A stretch of DNA of 64,000 nt, from assembly GCF_010731615.1 (NCBI RefSeq), contig NZ_AP022618.1, positions 1,426,001 through 1,490,000 of the forward strand. Reading direction: 5' to 3'. Shown here piece after piece: positions 15,874-23,912 of the stretch. The notes beneath the pieces were generated by a model. The model saw nothing but the letters and a program-made list of their open reading frames with translations. It was not told where the DNA came from and ran no database searches. A program made the translations under genes and the position numbers. Position 1 is the stretch's first letter, and each line of letters opens with the position of its first letter. This DNA comes from Mycolicibacterium insubricum. GTDB taxonomy: Bacteria > Actinomycetota > Actinomycetes > Mycobacteriales > Mycobacteriaceae.

Positions 15874-17915
15874 GAGTCGGCTCCGGCGGGCAAATCCTGA
15901 TCGGTGCCGCTGACCACGGCCAGCACCTGCCCGGTTTCGACTTGGGTGCCCACCCGCACCGAGATGCCCGACACCATGCCGTCGGCTGGCGCGCGCACTG
16001 TGTGCTCCATCTTCATCGCCTCAAGAACAACGATCGGCATCCCGGCGGTGACCGGTGTCCCCTCGGCGACCTCGATGCGCACGACCGATCCCGGCATCGG
16101 CGCCAGCAGTGAGCCGGATTCCTGGACCGAGCTTGGATCCGGGAACCGTTCGATCTCCTTCAGCGCCGTTGCGCCCAGGGCGCTGTCGACGTAGTGGATG
16201 TTGCCGCACCGGGTGATCCGGTAGCGGCGGCGGACACCCTCGATCTCGGCGTCCACCAGTTCCGAGGTCGCCGACAGTAGGTGAACCTCGGGCTGCCAGT
16301 CGTGCACCGTGGCGTGCAAGGTGGAGCGGTCGAAGCGATAGCGGACCGTGAGGTCCTCCGAACCTGCCGCATACGTCACGCACTGGTCCTGACTGGGCAG
16401 GGTGCGCCAGCCCGACGGCAGTCCGGGCAGGACGGTCGTCGATGCTCGCCGTCCGGCCTGGTCGGCCAGGGCGGCGACGAGTGCATGCGTGCGCCACCGC
16501 GGGTGGCCGGTTTCCTCGTCGCCCATCAGCGTCGCGGGACGGTGACGTTCGAGGTACCCGGTGTCGATGGCGCCGGCCAGGAACTCGGATTCGCCAAGGA
16601 TGCCGATCAGCAGATCACGGTTGGTCGATACACCGTGGATCCGGGTATCGCGCAGCGCGCGGGCGACCCGGGCACACGCCTCGTCGCGGGTGCGTCCGTA
16701 TCCGATCACCTTGGCGAGCATGGGATCGTAGAACGTGCTGACCGTCGATCCCGAGGTGAAGCCCGCGTCGACGCGCACGTTCGGCGAATCCGGGAATTCC
16801 AGTGTGGTCAGTTCACCGGACGCCGGGATGAACCCTGCCGCAACATCTTCGGCGTACAGGCGTACCTCGACGGCGTGTCCGTTGGGGACGGTGTGCAACA
16901 TCTCGGGGGGAAGGGGATAGCCGGCGGCAACCAGCAACTGGGCGCGGACCAGGTCGATGCCGGTGACCAGTTCGGTCACCGGGTGCTCGACCTGCAGCCG
17001 CGTATTCACCTCCAAGAAGTAGAAGGTGCCGTCGGGTGCCATCACGAACTCGACTGTCCCCGCACCTTCGTAGGACAGGGCCTTGCCCGCGGCGACCGCG
17101 GCGCGTCCCAGTTCGTCGCGCAGTGCTTCGTCTACGGCGGTGGACGGTGCTTCCTCGATGATCTTCTGGTAGCGGCGCTGGATGGAGCATTCCCGCTCGC
17201 CGAGATGGACCAGGGTGCCGTGACGGTCCCCGAAGATCTGGACCTCGATATGGCGGGGGGATTCGACGAACTTCTCCAGGAATACCGTTCCGTCGCCGAA
17301 CGCCGAAGCAGCTTCGCGCCGGGCGCCGGCGACGGCTTCGGCCAACTCGGATGCGTTGTGTACGATGCGCATTCCGCGCCCGCCGCCCCCGAAGGCGGCC
17401 TTCACCAGGATCGGGAACCCGATTCCGGCGGCCGCTTCGGCCAGCAGTGCCGGATCGGCGTCGCCGTCGGATTCGACGGTGACGCCGGGCAGCACGGGTA
17501 CCCCCGCGGCGCGCATCATGTCCTTGGCGGCGATCTTGGACCCCATCGCCTCGATGGCTTCGGGGCTGGGGCCGACGAACCGGACTCCGGCGGCGACGCA
17601 CGACCGGGCGAAACTGGCGTTCTCGGACAGGAATCCGTAGCCCGGGTGGATCGCGTCGGCTCCGGTTGCGGCCGCCGCTGCCAGCACCAGATCGGCGCGC
17701 AGATAGGTGTCGGCCGGCGTGGTGCCCGGAAGGTGCACGGCCTCGTCGGCGGCCGCCACGTAGGGCGCGAATCGGTCGGCGTCGGAGTAGAGCGCGACGG
17801 TCGCGATGTCCATATCGCGGGCGGTGCGGATGATCCGCGCCGCGATCTCCCCGCGGTTGGCGATGAGCAGCTTCTTGATGGGAGCGGTCCGGTCGTTGGT
17901 CACGGTGGTGGTCAT
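15870..17915 (-). CDS. Acyl-CoA carboxylase alpha subunit (biotin carboxylase plus biotin carrier)
   Basis: It carboxylates a covalently bound biotin with ATP and bicarbonate for the partner subunit. In 681 residues it holds the biotin carboxylase N-domain (KKLLIANRGEIAARII), the ATP-grasp domain (AAFGGGGRGMRIV), the EVNTRLQVEHPVTE catalytic segment, and a C-terminal biotinyl domain with the acceptor lysine at residue 635 (LEAMKMEHT). ATG at 17915 with GAAGG upstream was chosen. The beta subunit ends five bases before. The architecture matches methylcrotonyl-CoA and geranyl-CoA carboxylase alpha chains; AtuA nearby favours an isoprenoid substrate. Confidence 0.92.
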   Translation of the reverse strand: MTTTVTNDRTAPIKKLLIANRGEIAARIIRTARDMDIATVALYSDADRFAPYVAAADEAVHLPGTTPADTYLRADLVLAAAAATGADAIHPGYGFLSENASFARSCVAAGVRFVGPSPEAIEAMGSKIAAKDMMRAAGVPVLPGVTVESDGDADPALLAEAAAGIGFPILVKAAFGGGGRGMRIVHNASELAEAVAGARREAASAFGDGTVFLEKFVESPRHIEVQIFGDRHGTLVHLGERECSIQRRYQKIIEEAPSTAVDEALRDELGRAAVAAGKALSYEGAGTVEFVMAPDGTFYFLEVNTRLQVEHPVTELVTGIDLVRAQLLVAAGYPLPPEMLHTVPNGHAVEVRLYAEDVAAGFIPASGELTTLEFPDSPNVRVDAGFTSGSTVSTFYDPMLAKVIGYGRTRDEACARVARALRDTRIHGVSTNRDLLIGILGESEFLAGAIDTGYLERHRPATLMGDEETGHPRWRTHALVAALADQAGRRASTTVLPGLPSGWRTLPSQDQCVTYAAGSEDLTVRYRFDRSTLHATVHDWQPEVHLLSATSELVDAEIEGVRRRYRITRCGNIHYVDSALGATALKEIERFPDPSSVQESGSLLAPMPGSVVRIEVAEGTPVTAGMPIVVLEAMKMEHTVRAPADGMVSGISVRVGTQVETGQVLAVVSGTDQDLPAGADS

Positions 17916-17920
17916 CCTTC

Positions 17921-19519
17921 TCACATCCGGAACACGCCGAAACCGCGGCGGCCGGAGACGACATTGGAATGTGCTGCGGAAAGGGCCATTCCGAGCACGG
18001 AGCGGGTGTCGCGCGGGTCGATGACCCCGTCGTCGTAGATCCGTGCGGAGACGAAGAACGAACTCGACTCGTTCTCGATCTGCGCCTCGATCTCGGCGGT
18101 ACGCTTCGCGTCGGCCTCGTGATCGAATTCCCGCCCGGCGGACTGGGCGGCGGCCTTGCCGACGATGGACAGCACCCCGGCGAGCTGCGCGGCTCCCATG
18201 ACCGCGAGTTTGGCGTTGACCCAGCTGAACATGAACCGGGGATCGTAGGCGCGCCCGGACATCCCGTAGTTGCCCGCGCCGAACGAGCCGCCCATATTGA
18301 TGGTGATGTGCGGGACGGTGCTGTTGGTGACCGCGTTGATCATCTTCGCGCCGTCCTTGATGATGCCGCCCTGCTCGTATTCGGTGCCCACCATGAAGCC
18401 GGTCACGTTCTGCAGGAAGATCAACGGGGTGTCGGTCTGGTTGGCAAGCAGAATGAATTCTGTTGCCTTCTTGGACTCCTCGCTGAACAGGACACCGCGG
18501 GTATTGGTCAGGATGCCGACCGGGAAGCCGTGGATAAAGGCCCAACCGGTGGCAAGGCTGGTGCCCCAGCGAGGCTTGTATTCGGAGAAGCGCGAACCGT
18601 CGACGATGCGTGCGATCACCTCGCGGGGGTCGAACGGGACGCGCGGATCACCCGAGGCGATGCCTAGCAGTTCCTCGCTGTCGTACAGCGGCTCGTCGGC
18701 GGGTTGGCTGGGGCCCGGGCCCAGCTTGCGCCAGTTCAGGTGTGCGACGATATCGCGGCCGATGCGGATGGCATCGACCTCGTCGACGGCGAAGTAGTCG
18801 CCCAGACCGGACACCCGGGTGTGCATGTCGGCCCCGCCGAGGGATTCGTCGTCGGCGTCTTCACCGGTGGCCATCTTCACCAGCGGCGGCCCGCCGAGGA
18901 ATACCTTTGCCTGCTGGTCGACCAGCACGCAGTAGTCGCACATGCCGGGGACGTAGGCCCCGCCGGCAGTCGAGTTTCCGAAGACCAGGGCGACGGTCGG
19001 GATGCCCTGCGACGACAAGTCGGTGAGATCGCGGAAGATTCGCCCGGCATGGACGAACAGTTCGGACTGGGTGGGCAGGTCGGCGCCACCCGATTCCACC
19101 AGATACATCACCGGCAGGCGGTTGACCCGGGCGATCTCCAGGGCGCGCAGGTTCTTGCGCAGGGTGTACGGGTTCATCGTGCCCCCCCGCACGGTGGGGT
19201 CGTGGGCGATGATCATGCATTCGACCCCGCTGATGACGCCGACACCGGTGACTATCGCCGCGCCGACGTTGAATTCGGTGCCCCACGCGGCCAGCGCCGA
19301 TAGCTCCATGAACGGCGCGTCGCGGTCCAGTAGCAGTTCGATCCGTTCCCGGGCGAGTAGCCGGCCGCGCTGGTGATGGCGGGCGACGTAACGCTCGCCG
19401 CCACCGGCGGCGGCAACTGCCATTTGTTCATTCAGCGCCGCGACGGCCGCCGATTGAACCTCGTGATTGTTGAGGTAGATATCGGAGGTGGTGTCCACCT
19501 GCGAAACGAGACCTGGCAT
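17921..19519 (-). CDS. Acyl-CoA carboxylase beta subunit (carboxyltransferase)
   Basis: It transfers the carboxyl group from biotin to an acyl-CoA. The 532-residue protein has both crotonase-like carboxyltransferase halves: the N-terminal one with GGTMNPYTLRKNLRALEIA and FGNSTAGGAYVPGMCDY, and the C-terminal one with LQNVTGFMVGTEYEQGGI and MGGSFGAGNYGMSGRAYDP, ending in DDGVIDPRDTRSVLGM, a pattern of methylcrotonyl- and geranyl-CoA carboxylases. ATG at 19519 is preceded by AAGGA at a good distance; a TTG at 19537 in frame is less likely. It leads the compact part of the operon. The substrate is not settled by sequence. Confidence 0.92.
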   Translation of the reverse strand: MPGLVSQVDTTSDIYLNNHEVQSAAVAALNEQMAVAAAGGGERYVARHHQRGRLLARERIELLLDRDAPFMELSALAAWGTEFNVGAAIVTGVGVISGVECMIIAHDPTVRGGTMNPYTLRKNLRALEIARVNRLPVMYLVESGGADLPTQSELFVHAGRIFRDLTDLSSQGIPTVALVFGNSTAGGAYVPGMCDYCVLVDQQAKVFLGGPPLVKMATGEDADDESLGGADMHTRVSGLGDYFAVDEVDAIRIGRDIVAHLNWRKLGPGPSQPADEPLYDSEELLGIASGDPRVPFDPREVIARIVDGSRFSEYKPRWGTSLATGWAFIHGFPVGILTNTRGVLFSEESKKATEFILLANQTDTPLIFLQNVTGFMVGTEYEQGGIIKDGAKMINAVTNSTVPHITINMGGSFGAGNYGMSGRAYDPRFMFSWVNAKLAVMGAAQLAGVLSIVGKAAAQSAGREFDHEADAKRTAEIEAQIENESSSFFVSARIYDDGVIDPRDTRSVLGMALSAAHSNVVSGRRGFGVFRM

Positions 19520-19546
19520 CGATGTCCTTAAGGTCAAAGGTGAATA

Positions 19547-19564
19547 CAGACACAGTCATGTCTG
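19547..19564. promoter_or_regulatory. Inverted repeat upstream of the carboxylase beta gene
   Basis: CAGACA and TGTCTG are exact complements around a six-base spacer, 28 bases before the beta-subunit ATG in the 124-base gap to the nitronate monooxygenase gene. It may be an internal operator or promoter element, so the carboxylase may have its own start of transcription. The arms are short. Confidence 0.3.
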
Positions 19565-19643
19565 CGATGGTCGAGTTCAAGGGAATCTCCGATATGCACC
19601 CCCAAGAGGTGACAAACGAAGCCCCAGGGGGAGATTGGTTGTC

Positions 19644-20570
19644 TCAGGTGCCGGCGGAGGGCAGCTTCCTGGTGGTGGCGCGGGCGTCGCGGTATTCGCG
19701 GGCCAGGGTGTCGACCAGCTCGGCGACGCCGGATACCGCATGTATGCCGGAGACGCTGTGCCCGGCGCTCCACGCGTCGCCGTTGTCGAGCAGCCGATCC
19801 TGGGCGAACCCGTCGCCGGATAATTCCGGGTGTCTCTGTTGATCGAGCCAGCAGGCGAGCAGGCTGGCGGGGATACCGCCGACCCGGTCCGAGAGCCGCA
19901 CGTCATCGAGGGTGGCGGTGGTCAGGGCCTGCCGGTAGTCGTCGGCCGCCAGGCTTTCCCGGGTGGCGATGAATCTGGTCCCCAGGTAGGCGAGGTCGAC
20001 CCCGAGTATCTGCGCCGCGTACACCGCGTGGCCGTCGCTCATGCCACCGGCCAGCACCAGTGGTCCGTCGAAATGTTCGCGGACGGCGCGGACGAAGGCA
20101 AACGGATTCAGCCAGCCGGTCTGGCCGCCGGCGCCGGCGGTGAGCAGGACCAGACCGTCGGCACCGGCCTCGAGGGCCTGCCGGGCATGGCGCAAGGTGG
20201 CGACGTCGGTGTAGACCTGGGCGCCGGCGGCGTGTAGCGGCTCCACCACCGCGGCGGGGTTGCCCACGCTGGTGATGACCAGTTCGACACGGTGGGTGAC
20301 GACGCAGGCCAGGTCGGCGGCAAGTCGTTTGTTGCTGCGGTGCACGACGAGGTTGGGCGCGACCGGTGCGGCCGTGTCCGGGATCTCTCGCCGGAAGCGG
20401 TGTAGCCAGTCGTCGAGGATCTCCGGCGTTGCGGCGTTGTGGGTGGGGAAGGACCCGATGACACCCGCCCGGCAGGCGGCAATCACCAGGTCGGGGCCGG
20501 AGACTGCGGTCATGGGGGCGGCGATTGCGGGTAGGGCCAGCCGGTCCAGCCACGAAGAGGTGAGGGCCAA
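19644..20570 (-). CDS. Nitronate monooxygenase-family flavoprotein
   Basis: A 308-residue FMN TIM-barrel protein of the nitronate monooxygenase / 2-nitropropane dioxygenase family. Visible motifs are PAIAAPMTAVSGPDL at the N-terminus, a VVTHRVELVITSVGNP segment, GLVLLTAGAGGQTGW near 137-151 and the phosphate-binding VLAGGMSDGHAV with YLGTRFIATRES. Many bacterial members act on nitronates, others are of unknown role. The start is TTG, preceded by GGGAGA. It is the first gene of the minus-strand unit, and its promoter region, shared with the luxR pair, contains a 22-bp dyad at 20601. A 124-base gap separates it from the carboxylase genes. Confidence 0.85.
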   Translation of the reverse strand: MALTSSWLDRLALPAIAAPMTAVSGPDLVIAACRAGVIGSFPTHNAATPEILDDWLHRFRREIPDTAAPVAPNLVVHRSNKRLAADLACVVTHRVELVITSVGNPAAVVEPLHAAGAQVYTDVATLRHARQALEAGADGLVLLTAGAGGQTGWLNPFAFVRAVREHFDGPLVLAGGMSDGHAVYAAQILGVDLAYLGTRFIATRESLAADDYRQALTTATLDDVRLSDRVGGIPASLLACWLDQQRHPELSGDGFAQDRLLDNGDAWSAGHSVSGIHAVSGVAELVDTLAREYRDARATTRKLPSAGT

Positions 20571-20600
20571 GGTGTCTCCCGCTGTCGGATTCCGCCGTTA

Positions 20601-20622
20601 TTAGTGAATCAAGATTTACTAA
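20601..20622. promoter_or_regulatory. Operator-like dyad between the nitronate monooxygenase and luxR genes
   Basis: TTAGTGAAT and ATTTACTAA are complementary at eight of nine positions around a four-base centre. The site is about 30 bases upstream of the minus-strand gene, in an AT-rich patch of the 205-base divergent region. Its core resembles the dyad in front of the tetR gene at 32283. Confidence 0.55.
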
Positions 20623-20775
20623 GCGCCGAGGGCGTCTGTCAACTCTTGCGCTGGCGACGAGGGGGTAATCCCTAGTCAGAAGGTAAAAACCGGCGTTGAA
20701 TCCGAACGTTGACAAAGTGACTCGCATCACCAATGATGAGGCGGATAGTTACTCAGAATCCGCATTTGTTCTCTC

Positions 20776-21807
20776 TTGGAGGGAGACGCTCCAATCGGTA
20801 CCGACCTTCTGCCGGAACTGCCGGAACTGCCGACCGCGGCCGAGATTGCGCGATTTGTCGCGCCGCCGGATGATCTCGTTGCCGACGGCGTCGCGGCGGT
20901 GTTGGGGGCGTCGGCGCGGGTCCGCGGGATGGAGACCGCCCGGGCGGTCCTCGACGGCGCGTCTCGCGAGCTCTGTGCCGCAGGAATATTCGACCGGGTG
21001 ATGTTTTCGCGGGTGGTCGGCTCGGTATGGATACCGCAGGAGTATCACCTGGCCGGCAGGGACGGGCGGGTGCGCAGGTACGTGGTGGTGTCGTCGGATG
21101 GCCAGCCCGAGGAACTGAGAATCGGCCTGGCTTCGCCGTTGGTTGAAGCCGAGGTGGTGCGGCGCAGGCTTCCGGCGCTGGTCACCGATGCACAGGGCGA
21201 GGCACGCGTGTACCGACCGCTGGCCGAGCGCTCGGGGACTCGCGAGTACGTGGTGGCGCCGGTGTTGGCGGGATCCTCGACGATCGCGCTGATCCACGCC
21301 GATGCCGGCGCGGGTGGTCGTCCACTCGCCCCGGTCCATCGCGATCTGCTCAGGATGTTCGCCGACGCGGTGGGGCTGGCGTACGAACGGGCCGTGATTG
21401 CCGAACGCTTTGCGGTGCAACGACAGCAGGTGGCCGACGTCTGCGGTCGCGCCTGCGCCGAGTTGGAGGACTTCGGACCCGGTTCGCTGTCCCGGACGCG
21501 CATCGCGGCGCTGGCGGTCGTCTCCGGGGACACCGGCGCCGAGCTCGTCGCGCCGGAGCGGCAGCGGCCGGCGGAGCTGCGGAGCTCTTCTCGCTTGGCC
21601 CGGCTGACCGGCCGTGAGCGCGAGGTGTTGGGTCTGATGGCCAGCGGTGCGTCCAATGCGCAACTGGCCGACCAGTTGACGGTAGCGGAGAGCACGGTCA
21701 AATCCCACGTGAAACACATTCTGCACAAGCTGGGTGCGGCCAACCGGGCGGCGGCGATCGCGTGTTTCCTGCACGAAACACGCAGTGAGGGACGGATGCA
21801 GCGATGA
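20776..21807 (+). CDS. LuxR-family regulator with GAF-like sensor region
   Basis: A 343-residue regulator. Residues about 60-220 resemble a GAF-type ligand-binding domain (EYVVAPVLAGSSTIALIHADAG, then VHRDLLRMFADAVGLAYERAV). The C-terminal 65 residues form a LuxR helix-turn-helix (LTGREREVLGLMASGASNAQ and AESTVKSHVKHILHKLGA). The start is uncertain: TTG at 20776 is the only candidate near the 5' end, and GGAGGG overlaps it instead of preceding it. It overlaps the next regulator by four bases and is divergent from the catabolic operon, which it may control. The inducer is unknown. Confidence 0.85.
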   Translation: MEGDAPIGTDLLPELPELPTAAEIARFVAPPDDLVADGVAAVLGASARVRGMETARAVLDGASRELCAAGIFDRVMFSRVVGSVWIPQEYHLAGRDGRVRRYVVVSSDGQPEELRIGLASPLVEAEVVRRRLPALVTDAQGEARVYRPLAERSGTREYVVAPVLAGSSTIALIHADAGAGGRPLAPVHRDLLRMFADAVGLAYERAVIAERFAVQRQQVADVCGRACAELEDFGPGSLSRTRIAALAVVSGDTGAELVAPERQRPAELRSSSRLARLTGREREVLGLMASGASNAQLADQLTVAESTVKSHVKHILHKLGAANRAAAIACFLHETRSEGRMQR

Positions 21808-22994
21808 CTGTCTTGATGGCGGGAGAGTCCACGCGGACCGTCGGCCCCGGCCGGGTCAGATCTGACTGGTGCGCCAGGGAACTCGAGCTCGTGGAGCGAC
21901 TGAGGGTTTTGCGGGCTCGAGCCGCCGTCGCGTTGGGCGTCGACACGACCTTGCCGACCGTGGAATGGGATGTACCCCGACGCTCGGTGGCGGTGGTCGC
22001 CGAGCTCGCTCATGCCTGTCTGGATCGACTGCACACCACCACCACCGCCGACGTCGAAGCGGTGCGAGAGCTCGGCGAACTGCTGCTGGGCTTCCAGGGA
22101 CTGGTCATCGACTGGTATCTCGGCGACACCGCGATGCGAAGCCAGCGGCTCGCCGGTTGCGCCACGGCGCTGAGCCGGTTGTCGACACTGCCGAATTCGG
22201 CGGCGTTGATCGAGGGTGCCTGTCAGGAATTGGTGACGCGGTGCGGCTTTCACCGGGCAGTGCTCTCCACCGTGGAAGCCGGTGCATGGAAGCCGATGAT
22301 TCTCCTGGACCGATCCGAGCCGGCAGAAGGTTCCTGGTTCCAGCCCTGGCGCAACCAGACGATTCCACTGGAGGAACGGACGCCGGAAGCCGAGGCGAGG
22401 GCCCGTCGGCGCCCGGCGCTGATCCAGGACACCGACGACGCCCCGGTGTTCCGGCCGCTAATCGTCCAGGCGGGGAGATCGCGTTCCTATGTGGTCGCGC
22501 CGATCGTGCTCGGTTCCGACGTGATCGGTTTCCTGCACACCGACCATCATCCGCATTCGCGCCGTGTCGGGGAGGGGGACCGCGACGTACTGTGGGCCTT
22601 CGCCGACGGTTTCAGCCACATCTATGAGCGCGCGGTTCTGTTGGAGCGGATCCGCGCCCATCGAGACAGTGTTCGGGAGCTTTTCTTCGGTGCGGTCGGT
22701 CGCCTGGATGCGTTGTGCGAGTCCGGTTTCAGCACTTCCCTCAGCGCCGAACAGGACCGCGGCCTGCCCTTCCGCGCGGATGCTCAGGGCTTCGGCAGGG
22801 ATGCGCGGGTCGAGCTGACCGAGCGTGAGGTCGAGGTGTTCGAACTGATGGTCACCGGGGCCAGCAATCAGGAGATCGCCGATCGGCTGGTGATCACCGA
22901 GGGCACCGTCAAGTCGCACGTGAAGCACATCCTGCGAAAGTATGGAGCCGTCAACCGTGCCCAGGCGATCGCCATCGCGCTGCGGCAGAACTGA
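21804..22994 (+). CDS. LuxR-family regulator with GAF-like sensor region (second of a pair)
   Basis: This 396-residue paralogue of the preceding protein shares its plan. A longer N-terminal helical region is followed by a GAF-like segment (SYVVAPIVLGSDVIGFLHTD near 225-244 and LWAFADGFSHIYERAVLLE) and a C-terminal LuxR domain (LTEREVEVFELMVTGASNQE, TEGTVKSHVKHILRKYGAVN). The ATG overlaps the stop of the first gene (ATGA), so both should be made in a fixed ratio and could form heterodimers. No phosphoacceptor receiver domain is present, so this is not a two-component response regulator. The target genes are probably those on either side. Confidence 0.86.
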   Translation: MTVLMAGESTRTVGPGRVRSDWCARELELVERLRVLRARAAVALGVDTTLPTVEWDVPRRSVAVVAELAHACLDRLHTTTTADVEAVRELGELLLGFQGLVIDWYLGDTAMRSQRLAGCATALSRLSTLPNSAALIEGACQELVTRCGFHRAVLSTVEAGAWKPMILLDRSEPAEGSWFQPWRNQTIPLEERTPEAEARARRRPALIQDTDDAPVFRPLIVQAGRSRSYVVAPIVLGSDVIGFLHTDHHPHSRRVGEGDRDVLWAFADGFSHIYERAVLLERIRAHRDSVRELFFGAVGRLDALCESGFSTSLSAEQDRGLPFRADAQGFGRDARVELTEREVEVFELMVTGASNQEIADRLVITEGTVKSHVKHILRKYGAVNRAQAIAIALRQN

Positions 22995-23001
22995 CGGTCG
23001 C

Positions 23002-23490
23002 TCAGTCGATCGGGACCGCACGGTGGTACCCGCCGTCGTGGTAGATCAGCGGCCCGGGGGTGGTCGCGTCGCAGTGGATCTGTTTCACCCCGGCGATCGC
23101 GAGGGTCGAGTCCCCGGCGGGAATGAGTCGATCGATCTCGGCGCGCAGCCAGGTCGTTGCGCCGACCAGCACCGGCTCCCCGGAATCGATGATGGTCCAG
23201 GTGCTCCGATCGGCGAACCGCTCCTCCGCGGACCGGGAGAACCGTTGCGCGACGGGGAGTTGGCTCGCGCCGAGCAGATGGACCACGACGGATGTCGCCT
23301 CACGCAGGGCGTCGATGCTAGACGACGTGTCGGTGATATTGAACGAGACCAGCGGCGGGGTCAGGGACACCGACGCGAATGAGGTCGCGGTGAATCCTAC
23401 TGGGCCCGTCGGCGCCATCAGGGTGATCACGGCGACGCCGGCCGGGTGACGACGCAGCGCGGCGCGGTACTCGGAGGCGGAGATCGTCAC
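23002..23490 (-). CDS. Flavin reductase-like domain protein
   Basis: A 162-residue single-domain flavin reductase (HpaC/split-barrel type). Typical features are RRHPAGVAVIT near residues 13-23, GFTATSFASVSLTPPLVSFNI near 33-53, and a C-terminal GPLIYHDGGYHRA. Such enzymes supply reduced FMN or FAD to a partner monooxygenase. It starts with GTG overlapping the stop of the small LLM-like gene (GTGA), and that neighbour is a luciferase-like fragment, so a two-component monooxygenase is suggested. It converges with the luxR pair, with seven bases between. Confidence 0.88.
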   Translation of the reverse strand: MTISASEYRAALRRHPAGVAVITLMAPTGPVGFTATSFASVSLTPPLVSFNITDTSSSIDALREATSVVVHLLGASQLPVAQRFSRSAEERFADRSTWTIIDSGEPVLVGATTWLRAEIDRLIPAGDSTLAIAGVKQIHCDATTPGPLIYHDGGYHRAVPID

Positions 23491-23912
23491 CGGCTCATCC
23501 TGGCGTGTAACTCCGGTACCACAACCTGGTGCAGCAGCTCGATGGCGTCGGGATCGTTGCGGACCGGATGGATCACGGCGCCCTCGGCGATGCCGAGGCT
23601 GTGGATGTCGGCGATCAATCCGGCCAACCCGGTCGGCGTCCCGACGTAGAACAGGGTGTCACCGTGGTGGCTGCCGGCGGCGGACATGGCCTCGTGCGCC
23701 GATGGCGCGATGAGCGCGTCGATATCGACGACGATGTCGGTTTCCGGGTACTCGTCGCGCACGTCGGCGGCGACCCGAGTCAACGCGCGCAGGTCTGCCG
23801 CGCGGACGCGAACTGACTCGGCCGAGCTGTTCATCCAGAGGCGGTCGCCGACGGAGATACCCAAGCGCAACGGTCTGCGGCGAAGGGTGGCGCACGGCGT
23901 CATCACGGTCAT
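23487..23912 (-). CDS. Short protein resembling the C-terminal end of an LLM-class monooxygenase
   Basis: The 141-residue product looks like only the last third of a luciferase-like protein: FYVGTPTGLAGLIADIHSLG near 88-107 and VVVPELHARMSR at the end match the usual C-terminal helix, while the N-terminal barrel strands are missing. The region before the start is the aldehyde dehydrogenase, so no upstream fragment exists. Its ATG shares a base with that stop (TGATG); GTG three bases earlier is an alternative. It overlaps the flavin reductase. It may be a remnant or a small subunit; I do not know its function. Confidence 0.6.
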   Translation of the reverse strand: MTVMTPCATLRRRPLRLGISVGDRLWMNSSAESVRVRAADLRALTRVAADVRDEYPETDIVVDIDALIAPSAHEAMSAAGSHHGDTLFYVGTPTGLAGLIADIHSLGIAEGAVIHPVRNDPDAIELLHQVVVPELHARMSR

